Assembly (NCBI GenBank): GCA_027858555.1
Contig: JAQICP010000279.1
Location: 1 to 5,492 of the forward strand
Source: Vallitaleaceae bacterium
GTDB taxonomy: Bacteria > Bacillota > Clostridia > Lachnospirales > Vallitaleaceae
Reading direction: 5' to 3'
DNA length: 5,492 nt
This document shows positions 1 through 5,355 of this stretch, one piece after another; positions within the stretch are counted from its first letter, which is position 1, and every line of letters begins with the position of its first letter. The notes beneath the pieces were generated by a model. That model worked only from the letters and a program-made list of their open reading frames with translations. It was not told the origin of the DNA and did no database searches. The translations under genes and the position numbers were made by a program.

Positions 1-89
1 TTCATGACAGGAATCTTCTATCCTTTTAAATCCGATAGTAAAGTAACGCTACCCTTGGTAATGTGTGTAATGCTTGGCAATTAATAATG

Positions 90-98
90 TGATATAAT
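90..98 (+). promoter_or_regulatory. Possible extended -10 promoter
   Basis: TGATATAAT is a perfect extended -10 element (TG, one base, TATAAT at 93-98). No good -35 box lies 16-18 bases upstream; TTGGCA at 74-79 is only 13 bases away. A transcript starting near 105 would carry the 119-140 hairpin and reach the AraC start at 205 after about 100 bases. The surrounding DNA is very AT-rich, so chance matches are likely. Confidence 0.3.
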
Positions 99-118
99 AA
101 TTATATACAACATATAAG

Positions 119-144
119 AATCCTGCTTATGGCAGGATTTCTTC
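119..144 (+). terminator. Terminator-like hairpin upstream of the AraC gene
   Basis: An 8-bp perfect stem (AATCCTGC at 119-126, GCAGGATT at 132-139) closes a 5-base loop and runs into a T-rich tail, TTTCTTC. This is the form of a short intrinsic terminator. It would most simply end a gene lying to the left of the window. The tail is interrupted by C, so termination may be weak. If the extended -10 promoter at 90-98 is real, the hairpin would instead sit in the 5' leader of the AraC mRNA and could act as an attenuator or mRNA stabiliser. Confidence 0.5.
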
Positions 145-170
145 ATGGCTTATCAGAGAGTCAATATGAT
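142..170 (+). promoter_or_regulatory. Possible sigma-A promoter of the AraC gene
   Basis: TTCATG (142-147) and TATGAT (165-170) are 17 bases apart. The -10 box matches consensus at 5 of 6 bases, the -35 only at 3 of 6. This position just after the terminator-like hairpin would give a leader of about 28 bases before the start at 205. It is an alternative to the element at 90-98. Confidence 0.3.
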
Positions 171-193
171 ATTGCTGTTCAGGACGTGTTTTT

Positions 194-197
194 GGAG
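194..197 (+). promoter_or_regulatory. Ribosome binding site that decides the AraC start
   Basis: GGAG lies 7 bases before the ATG at 205. The earlier in-frame ATG at 145 is preceded by the T-rich hairpin tail (GGATTTCTTC) and has no well-placed Shine-Dalgarno sequence, so translation most likely begins at 205. Confidence 0.65.
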
Positions 198-204
198 TGA
201 ATTT

Positions 205-1122
205 ATGCAGTTTGAATACGAGGTCATAAAACATAATAAGGGTTTACCTTTCAAGGCTTTTTTTGCAAGCATTAATTCTAGAGGCTATCATTGGCATTCT
301 GATTTGGAATTGATATGGATGCTAAAGGGCTCTGTCAGATTACAATTAAGTAAAGATGACTGCATTATTAATAGTGGCGATCTCTATCTTCTTAATACCA
401 ATGAGGTGCACTGTCTTAGACATACTACTGATGATAATCTGCTCTTGGCAATTCAGATTAATGAAGCTATTGCCAGTCATTATTTTGAGTCGCTTCTAAA
501 TGTCAACTTTGAAGCTCAACATTTCAGCACCCAGAATGATTTGTCCATCTTTATTAAGAAGAGCTTGGCGGCTATCATGTTGAACACAGTACATGGAGAG
601 CCAACCGATCTCATGGCGGCTGTTGGGGGCATACATATACTAATGGCTAGGCTTATAAAAGAGGTACCCTTTAAAGAATTAGATAAGCAAGTGGGGCGGT
701 TAAAACAAAATGAGCTTGATAGGCTTAAGAAGGTAATCGGGTATGTGAATGAACATTACACAGAAAAAATCAGTTTGCAGCAACTGGCTGATGAAGCTTA
801 TATCAGCAGATATCATTTATCACATTTCATAAAAGATAAGTTGGGTATAGGATTTCAATCGTTCGTTAATCTGATTCGTATGGAAAAAGCGGTTACAGCC
901 ATTATCGATACAGATGAAAAGATACTGGATATATCTGAAAAATGCGGCTTTTCAGATGTGAAATATCTAAATAAACTGTTAAAAGAAGAGTACCATCTAA
1001 CAGGCAAGCAGTTAAGAAGTCACTATCAAAATCGTGTTGAAAAAAGTACTAGGCTAAGTTCTGAGGAACACCGTCAGTTTAGTAAAGATGAGGCCATTAA
1101 TATACTGAAGGATTTTGTGTAG
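205..1122 (+). CDS. AraC-family transcriptional regulator with N-terminal cupin domain
   Basis: Predicted cytoplasmic DNA-binding regulator of 305 residues, the usual length for cupin-type AraC proteins. The N-terminal sensor domain (about residues 15-90) shows the family's HWH motif at 29-31 followed by a DLELIW strand, and NTNEVHCL near 64-71. The C-terminal AraC DNA-binding domain spans about 171-271, with one helix-turn-helix around 191-214 (LADEAYISRYHLSHFIK) and the second around 240-271, including the conserved CGFSD at 247-251. A charged tail of about 30 residues follows. The start at 205 is chosen over an in-frame ATG at 145: the extra 20 residues are not family-like and only the 205 start has a good ribosome binding site. 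Members of this subfamily usually respond to sugars or other small molecules and often sit beside transport or glycosidase genes, but none is present here, so ligand and targets are unknown. It is probably a single-gene unit. Confidence 0.93.
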   Translation: MQFEYEVIKHNKGLPFKAFFASINSRGYHWHSDLELIWMLKGSVRLQLSKDDCIINSGDLYLLNTNEVHCLRHTTDDNLLLAIQINEAIASHYFESLLNVNFEAQHFSTQNDLSIFIKKSLAAIMLNTVHGEPTDLMAAVGGIHILMARLIKEVPFKELDKQVGRLKQNELDRLKKVIGYVNEHYTEKISLQQLADEAYISRYHLSHFIKDKLGIGFQSFVNLIRMEKAVTAIIDTDEKILDISEKCGFSDVKYLNKLLKEEYHLTGKQLRSHYQNRVEKSTRLSSEEHRQFSKDEAINILKDFV

Positions 1123-1152
1123 TTATTTGCGGGATACATTTTATAGCAGACA

Positions 1153-1161
1153 TGATATACT
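1153..1161 (+). promoter_or_regulatory. Likely extended -10 promoter for the DUF1456 gene
   Basis: TGATATACT gives an extended -10 (TG, one base, TATACT at 1156-1161; 5 of 6 matches). The region 17 bases upstream, GATACA at 1133-1138, is a weak -35. Transcription would start near 1168, giving a leader of about 65 bases to the ATG at 1234. It lies in the only gap between the AraC stop and the next gene. No terminator hairpin is seen after the AraC gene, so readthrough is also possible. Confidence 0.4.
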
Positions 1162-1233
1162 GTGAAACATATGGCACTATGATACTTGTATGTGGATAAA
1201 GATTAGGAAAGTGGGAAAATTTGGAGGATTACA

Positions 1234-1788
1234 ATGGATAATAATGATATATTAATACGAATCAGATATGCACTGGATATAAAAAATACGGATATGATCG
1301 ATATATTTAAACTTGGCGATATGACTTATACAAAAGAGGAAATTTTGAGGATTCTCACCAAGTCACCAGATAGCCAGTACGAAGATTATGAAGATCGTTT
1401 TTTCAAAGACGATACTGAAAAAGCAAATGATAAAAAGGAAGCCTCAGAACATATAAAATGTACACACTTTATGCTTGAATCATTTTTGAACGGTTTCATT
1501 ATATTCAAAAGAGGACTTCAAGAACCAAAACCTGGCGAGACAATCAAGCCGGTCCTTGCCATTAAGAATCACAATAATGTGAATAATGTTATGTTGAAGA
1601 AGTTAAAGATAGCACTTTCATTATCCAGCGAGGATATGCTTGATATATTTGAAATGGCTGGTCTTTCAGTGACCAAAGGAGAACTAGGGGCATTGTTTAG
1701 AAAAGAAGGGCATAAGAATTATGTACAGTGTCTTGATAAATATGCACGTAATTTCCTAAAAGGTTTGGCTATTAAGTATAGAGATTAG
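1234..1788 (+). CDS. yehS: DUF1456 (YehS-like) two-repeat protein
   Basis: A 184-residue cytoplasmic protein of the DUF1456 family, recognised by its similarity to Escherichia coli YehS (NDIL..RYAL at the start, NNVMLKKLKIALSLSSEDMLDI in the middle, HKNY..C..Y.RNFLKGLA at the end). The family's biochemical role is unknown. It consists of two copies of one unit: residues 4-94 (DILIRIRYAL, MIDIF, FLNGFIIFKRG) and 117-183 (VMLKKLKIAL, MLDIF, FLKGLAIKYR). Copy 1 carries an extra charged segment at about 48-76 that E. coli YehS lacks, which explains why this protein is about 30 residues longer. The start is supported by GGAGG at 1223-1227, 6 bases before the ATG. The gene stands between a regulator and a lipoprotein with no obvious link to either. 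The family call is firm; the symbol is borrowed from the E. coli homologue. Confidence 0.9.
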   Translation: MDNNDILIRIRYALDIKNTDMIDIFKLGDMTYTKEEILRILTKSPDSQYEDYEDRFFKDDTEKANDKKEASEHIKCTHFMLESFLNGFIIFKRGLQEPKPGETIKPVLAIKNHNNVNNVMLKKLKIALSLSSEDMLDIFEMAGLSVTKGELGALFRKEGHKNYVQCLDKYARNFLKGLAIKYRD

Positions 1789-1791
1789 TGG

Positions 1792-1901
1792 GCAGAGCTC
1801 ATGGCTAAGAACTGTTGGTTAAGAGCTAGTGGTAAAGAGCTGGTGTTTAGAACTGTTGGTTAAGAACTGGTGGTGAATAGTTTGCGATAAGAGCTTGAGG
1901 T
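1792..1901. repeat. Degenerate 14-bp tandem repeat array, about eight units
   Basis: Successive units begin at 1792, 1806, 1820, 1834, 1847, 1861, 1875 and 1888. Consensus is TAAGARCTGGTGGT. Units at 1806 (TAAGAACTGTTGGT), 1820 (TAAGAGCTAGTGGT), 1847 (TTAGAACTGTTGGT), 1861 (TAAGAACTGGTGGT) and 1888 (TAAGAGCTTGAGGT) are clear. Those at 1792 and 1834 are weaker, the 1834 unit being one base short, and the one at 1875 is barely recognisable. The array starts 3 bases after the DUF1456 stop codon. Unit length is not a multiple of three and stops occur throughout, so it is not coding. There are no spacers, so it is not CRISPR. Confidence 0.75.
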
Positions 1902-1963
1902 GTAGTAATTATGATATATGGTGTTGTTGGTGTATGGTATAGATAAGACTATATAGGTTAGGG

Positions 1964-1999
1964 TGATATTAGTAGTTGATTAATCTAGCACTAATATCA
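1964..1999. repeat. Inverted repeat with 10-bp arms before the lipoprotein gene
   Basis: TGATATTAGT (1964-1973) and ACTAATATCA (1990-1999) are perfect reverse complements around a 16-base centre that itself contains the palindrome GATTAATC (1978-1985). The repeat ends 5 bases before the GGGG of the lipoprotein ribosome binding site (2005-2008). No T-tract follows, so it does not look like a terminator. It may be a protein-binding operator or an mRNA stem next to the start region; the sequence does not show which. Confidence 0.6.
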
Positions 2000-2012
2000 G
2001 AAAAGGGGAAGT

Positions 2013-2459
2013 ATGAAATTAGTAAAAATTGTAATTGTATTATGCGTATTATTAGGATTAACAGGATGTACTTCTAAGGATAATGAAGATTTAGTTGAAG
2101 TTGATGAAGTATTACTAGGAGAAAGCGATCATTGGACGGTAGAATATAAAGTTGATGGTTATTATAAGTTTTATGATGATAATGGTACGCTCAGGATAGA
2201 AGGTGATGGAAATCAAGAATTGATTGTTACTTATAAAGGAACGCTTGAGGAACTTGCATCCATGAGGACAATTGAGATTGAATATCCTCATGGAGATAGC
2301 TCCCATACTAGATCAGATCCACCTGAGAGTATTGTCTTTAGTCATAAATCATCAGTTAATATAGGTACGTTAATTAATGTACATGATGGAAAGAGCATAG
2401 ATATCACAGTAACATGGGATGGGGATAATGGTTCTACTGAAACAATAACGATAGAATAA
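2013..2459 (+). CDS. Small acidic lipoprotein of unknown function
   Basis: A 148-residue predicted lipoprotein. The signal peptide has Lys at 2 and 5, a hydrophobic core (IVIVLCVLLGL, 6-16) and a lipobox LTGC at 16-19, so signal peptidase II would cleave before Cys19 and leave about 130 residues anchored on the outer face of the membrane. The mature part begins with an acidic linker (about 20-35), then GESDHWTVEYKV (36-47) and alternating hydrophobic/polar stretches that suggest a beta-sandwich fold. It ends in another strand-rich part (ITVTWDG, 131-137). I do not recognise a named domain, though GES-x-HW-x-V-x-Y beginnings are familiar from hypothetical Firmicutes lipoproteins. GGGG at 2005-2008 supports the start. 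Codons are strongly A/T-ended and C is rarer than in the transporter gene downstream. Substrate, partner and regulation are unknown. Confidence 0.85.
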   Translation: MKLVKIVIVLCVLLGLTGCTSKDNEDLVEVDEVLLGESDHWTVEYKVDGYYKFYDDNGTLRIEGDGNQELIVTYKGTLEELASMRTIEIEYPHGDSSHTRSDPPESIVFSHKSSVNIGTLINVHDGKSIDITVTWDGDNGSTETITIE

Positions 2460-2488
2460 TGAGTAGTGAAAGTGGCGAATAAAAATAG

Positions 2489-2518
2489 TTGACAAACTAT
2501 CGGAATCAGGGATATAAT
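2489..2518 (+). promoter_or_regulatory. Sigma-A promoter of the TetR-MMPL operon
   Basis: TTGACA (2489-2494) and TATAAT (2513-2518) are both perfect consensus boxes with an 18-base spacer. Transcription should begin near 2525, inside the palindrome at 2510-2543. The strength of the boxes suggests a strong promoter that needs active repression. Confidence 0.9.
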
Positions 2519-2543
2519 AAGTGAGTGCTCACTTATTATATCC
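2510..2543. promoter_or_regulatory. 34-bp palindromic operator, probably for the adjacent TetR protein
   Basis: GGATATAATAAGTGAG (2510-2525) and CTCACTTATTATATCC (2528-2543) are perfect 16-bp reverse complements separated by TG. The inner core, GTGAG-TG-CTCAC, resembles operators of TetR-family regulators, which are commonly palindromes placed over their own promoter. The left arm contains the -10 box, and the likely transcription start falls at the centre, so a bound dimer (or pair of dimers) would block RNA polymerase. As RNA, it would form a long AT-rich hairpin followed by TATTTTAG and might also stop readthrough from the lipoprotein gene. Confidence 0.85.
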
Positions 2544-2582
2544 TATTTTAGTACAATCATAAGGTTAACACAGGAGGCGAAC

Positions 2583-3191
2583 ATGGGAAAAGCAGAAGTG
2601 ACAAAAGCGCTACTACTTAAGAAAGCAGCAGAAGTCGTGGTTGAAAAAGGTTTTTATACATCGTCAACAAAAGAAATAGCTGAAGCGGCAGGGGTATCAG
2701 AAGGTACGCTATTTAAGTATTTCAAAAGTAAAGAAAATCTCTTAAAAGAAATAATATTTGAATTAGTTGCTAAGTTAAAAGAAGAGACACTGGAGAAATC
2801 ATTGCCGGCAATATTAACGACAGCCCATAGTGCCACTGAAAAACTGGTGTATCTATATGAAGACCGAAGGCAGTTTTTTGATGACTATGAGACGGTTATA
2901 AGAATCGTTTTACAGGAACTGGCGATTAATAAAACAGTTAAAGAATTATTCAAACTAGAAATCTTACCCATGATTAATCAAGTCGTTGAGTCTATTATGA
3001 TTGAAGGTGTTGAAAAAAAAGAGTTTATAGATATCTCTACAAAAACATTAACGGTTGGATTCATAAACATACTACTGGCACCTTATCTCACCATGATACT
3101 ACTTGAACATGAAGTCAGTCGTCTTGACTCAGATCACAATCAAGCCCTATTTGAAATATATATGAATGGCATAAAGGAGAAAGCACAATGA
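2583..3191 (+). CDS. TetR-family transcriptional regulator
   Basis: A 202-residue repressor of typical TetR length. The N-terminal DNA-binding domain covers about residues 5-55, with the helix-turn-helix TKEIAEAAGVSEGTLFKYF at 29-47 and the usual K-S-K-ENLL continuation (48-54). The rest is helical ligand-binding and dimerisation domain with no conserved sequence that names a ligand; a hydrophobic stretch at about 157-174 probably lines the pocket or dimer face. AGGAGG at 2572-2577 lies 5 bases before the ATG. Its stop overlaps the start of the transporter (ATGA), so both are translated from one mRNA. With the palindrome over the promoter, the simplest model is autorepression of the operon, relieved by a compound that the transporter handles. 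The family is certain, the repressor role very likely, the ligand unknown. Confidence 0.95.
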   Translation: MGKAEVTKALLLKKAAEVVVEKGFYTSSTKEIAEAAGVSEGTLFKYFKSKENLLKEIIFELVAKLKEETLEKSLPAILTTAHSATEKLVYLYEDRRQFFDDYETVIRIVLQELAINKTVKELFKLEILPMINQVVESIMIEGVEKKEFIDISTKTLTVGFINILLAPYLTMILLEHEVSRLDSDHNQALFEIYMNGIKEKAQ

Positions 3192-5278
3192 AAACTTACA
3201 TAGAACTTATACAGAGATACAGAAAACCCTTATTCGCATTACTGATTATGATTAATATTTTTGCATTGATCGGACTAACCCGTATACATATCAGCAGTGA
3301 TTTTCAGATATTTGTACCAACAGATTCAGTATATAAGGACAAGTTGGATGAAATGGATACCAGTTTCCCGTCTGCAGATCAACTGTTAATTCAATTTGAG
3401 ATGGACGAGACAAAAGTCAGCATGGAAACTTATACCGAGTTGGCTGATTTTTATAAGTATATAGATACCAATTACAAAGGCGTTACTGTAAATGGATCCA
3501 TTACAAGTACTGATACCGGAGCCATTAATGAACAGTCACTAGCCATCCTTGAAAAACAAATAGAAGGCCTAGGCGATCTTTCAACTATCAAAGTGAAGGA
3601 TCAAAAGATGTATCACATCTATACATTATTTAGTGAAGAACCACTAACCCATGATAACCTAAATGATATTGAGAGCTATATGACAGATGCGGGACTTACC
3701 TATGCCATATCAGGTAATACCTATATTCAATTAAAGGTCCTTGATTATATTATCTTCATCTTAACAAGAGTACCGCCACTAGCCTTGATTACGTTATTAA
3801 TCGTATTCAATTTTCAGATCAGATCCAAAAAAGGAACGATTCTTTCTGTATTACCAGCAGGCATAGGTGCATTATGGACACTTGGAATTGTTGGATGGAT
3901 AGGTGAACCGGTTTCCATATTAACGGTCCTTGCACCAATATTCGCCATAGTAATAGGTAGTGCAGATGGCTTGCATTTTATTGCACATGTGCAAGAGGAG
4001 CAAGTTGAACATGGTGATACTAAACTGGCCCTAACCAATACCCTTAAAATGGTTGGTGTGCCAATGATTATTACAACGGTGACATCTATGGCAGGATTCT
4101 TATCATTACTTGTTATGAATACAGAAGCAATCAAGGGACTTGCCATCTTTGCTTCACTTGGTATTATGTTAGCAGGCATAGCGACATGGTACATTTTACC
4201 ATTGATTTTATCAGGTGGTCTCATATTACACGGCAAAGTTCATAAGGATAGGATACTTAAAAAAGGACTCCGCAGATTCTGGGGCCTACCTTCAATCGGC
4301 GTAGCCGTAGTGGTCATTGCCATATTCATAGTTGGAGCAGGTCAGGTAAAACAGGAATTCAATATGCTAAGCATCTATCGAAGTTATACGGAAGTCAGCC
4401 AGAACAATGAAATCATTTCAGAAGTGAATGGGGGTACCTTACCAGTATTCATCTACGGCGATATTCCTGCAGATACTTCATTAGAACAGATGGGTCAGGA
4501 TATACTGGCATTAGAAGACGGCCTAAGGCAACAAGAAGGTGTGGGAAAAGTTGTCAGTGCTTTTGACTTTATGAGTTTAATGAATGATCCTAGTATGGCG
4601 GCTTCCATTGATCAGTCGCTGCTTAGTGAATTCGTGAATATACCTGATATGAAATTCAAGATCATGGTGTTCCCAACGGTTCATGAGAATGCCATATTGC
4701 AGAACCTAGATGATTATATCGGAGAGCAAGAAAACACGTTGTCAGCCTACAATATGCAAGTTACAGGCGCTAGTTTCATGATGATGGAACTAAATGAGAG
4801 CATGTTAGTCAATCAACTGATGAGTTCAGCCCTTGCTATGGTCATTGTATTCTTATTACTTTTGATTGCACTAAGACAGGTTAGATCTGCGCTCGCCTCT
4901 CTTATACCAATAGTGATGACCCTGCTCTTCTTGTTTGGTTTCCTAGGGCTTACAGGCATATCACTGAATATTATTACCTGTACCATATTCAGCATAACCG
5001 TTGGGGTTGGTATTGATTATGCCATTCACTTCACCTCCATATGGCGGGTTCGCGTGAAGGAAGGTATGAGTTCTGAGGAAGCGGCTGACCTAGCTTATTA
5101 TTATACGGCCAGACCGATTCTGGCCAATGCATTTGGCTTATCTCTTGGATTCACAGCACTCATGCTTTCGCCATTACAGATCCATATGACTGTATCCATA
5201 CTCATGTGGGCTTCCATGATGGTCAGTGTCGTATTTAGTTTAATAATCCTACCATCCATACTTCGCAGGATAAAATAG
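3188..5278 (+). CDS. MMPL/RND-superfamily transporter (HAE3-like)
   Basis: A 696-residue integral membrane protein with the duplicated RND layout: one helix (about 14-31), a large extracytoplasmic loop (about 32-185), five helices (about 187-346), then a second half with one helix (about 366-385), a second loop (about 386-540) and five helices (about 542-691). Family signatures sit in the fourth helix of each half: GSADGLHF at 257-264 and GVGIDYAIHF at 606-615. Their acidic residues (Asp260 and Asp610) are candidates for proton coupling. The length and two-loop plan match short MMPL/HAE3 proteins rather than the roughly 1000-residue AcrB type. Such proteins export or move lipids and other hydrophobic molecules using the proton gradient; the substrate here is unknown. 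The start overlaps the TetR stop by 4 bases, with AGGAG at 3175-3179. No membrane-fusion protein gene is adjacent. No clear terminator follows. Confidence 0.93.
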   Translation: MKTYIELIQRYRKPLFALLIMINIFALIGLTRIHISSDFQIFVPTDSVYKDKLDEMDTSFPSADQLLIQFEMDETKVSMETYTELADFYKYIDTNYKGVTVNGSITSTDTGAINEQSLAILEKQIEGLGDLSTIKVKDQKMYHIYTLFSEEPLTHDNLNDIESYMTDAGLTYAISGNTYIQLKVLDYIIFILTRVPPLALITLLIVFNFQIRSKKGTILSVLPAGIGALWTLGIVGWIGEPVSILTVLAPIFAIVIGSADGLHFIAHVQEEQVEHGDTKLALTNTLKMVGVPMIITTVTSMAGFLSLLVMNTEAIKGLAIFASLGIMLAGIATWYILPLILSGGLILHGKVHKDRILKKGLRRFWGLPSIGVAVVVIAIFIVGAGQVKQEFNMLSIYRSYTEVSQNNEIISEVNGGTLPVFIYGDIPADTSLEQMGQDILALEDGLRQQEGVGKVVSAFDFMSLMNDPSMAASIDQSLLSEFVNIPDMKFKIMVFPTVHENAILQNLDDYIGEQENTLSAYNMQVTGASFMMMELNESMLVNQLMSSALAMVIVFLLLLIALRQVRSALASLIPIVMTLLFLFGFLGLTGISLNIITCTIFSITVGVGIDYAIHFTSIWRVRVKEGMSSEEAADLAYYYTARPILANAFGLSLGFTALMLSPLQIHMTVSILMWASMMVSVVFSLIILPSILRRIK

Positions 5279-5286
5279 TTAATCTG

Positions 5287-5295
5287 TGGTATGAT
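5287..5295 (+). promoter_or_regulatory. Possible extended -10 promoter for the YwbE-family gene
   Basis: TGGTATGAT is an extended -10 (TG, one base, TATGAT at 5290-5295; 5 of 6 matches). No recognisable -35 box is present 17-18 bases upstream, where the transporter's last codons lie. Transcription would start near 5302, placing the palindrome at 5306-5327 at the very 5' end of the transcript. Confidence 0.3.
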
Positions 5296-5305
5296 TATAC
5301 GAGAT

Positions 5306-5327
5306 GTTCTTACTTGTATGTAAGAAC
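5306..5327. repeat. Inverted repeat (8-bp arms) between the transporter and YwbE-family genes
   Basis: GTTCTTAC (5306-5313) and GTAAGAAC (5320-5327) are perfect reverse complements around the loop TTGTAT. The sequence that follows is CCGTGG, not a T-tract, so it is a poor intrinsic terminator. It could be a 5' stem-loop of the next mRNA, an operator, or a weak or factor-assisted end to the transporter operon. Confidence 0.55.
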
Positions 5328-5355
5328 CCGTGGACCAATATATCAGGAGGATTAT

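Larger units (their letters stand above)
1789..2012. other. Intergenic stretch, C-poor and GT-rich, without a gene
   Basis: I find no credible open reading frame in these 224 bases. From 1806 to 1980 I count about 55 G but only 8 C on the + strand, a very strong skew. The left half is a degenerate 14-bp tandem repeat (1792-1901), and the right end is an inverted repeat (1964-1999) just before the lipoprotein gene. A weak extended -10 (TGGTATAGA, 1935-1943) without a good -35 is the best promoter candidate for that gene. No intrinsic terminator with a T-tract is seen. Confidence 0.7.

Noticed and set aside
1..84. Open frame from the left edge to a TAA at 82-84 that might be the tail of an upstream gene
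   Set aside because: Only 27 codons are visible and they match no family I recognise. The hairpin at 119-140 would fit a gene ending here, but the evidence is too thin to call it.
145..204. N-terminal extension of the AraC protein from an ATG at 145
   Set aside because: The extra 20 residues do not look like the family, overlap a hairpin tail, and lack a placed ribosome binding site, whereas ATG 205 has GGAG 7 bases upstream.
1183..1193. TACTTGTATGT shared with 5311-5321, each 35-51 bases upstream of a start codon
   Set aside because: An 11-base match between two places is expected by chance in an AT-rich window of this size. At the second place it is part of the inverted repeat, at the first it is not.
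1792..1901. CRISPR array
   Set aside because: Units are about 14 bp, directly adjacent and degenerate, with no unique spacers and no cas genes nearby.
2535..2564. Divergent promoter using the mirrored TATAAT in the operator
   Set aside because: No TTGACA-like box lies 16-18 bases from it on the reverse strand, and the gene on that side is oriented the other way. The mirror box follows from the palindrome itself.
3814..4236. Reverse-strand open frame of 140 codons inside the transporter gene
   Set aside because: It is antisense to a clear MMPL coding sequence and has no family resemblance. The other reverse-strand frames at 2115-2306, 2654-2836 and 4813-4995 are likewise shadows of real genes.
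5306..5335. Intrinsic terminator of the transporter operon
   Set aside because: The stem is good but CCGTGG rather than a T-tract follows it on the + strand, so it was listed only as an inverted repeat.
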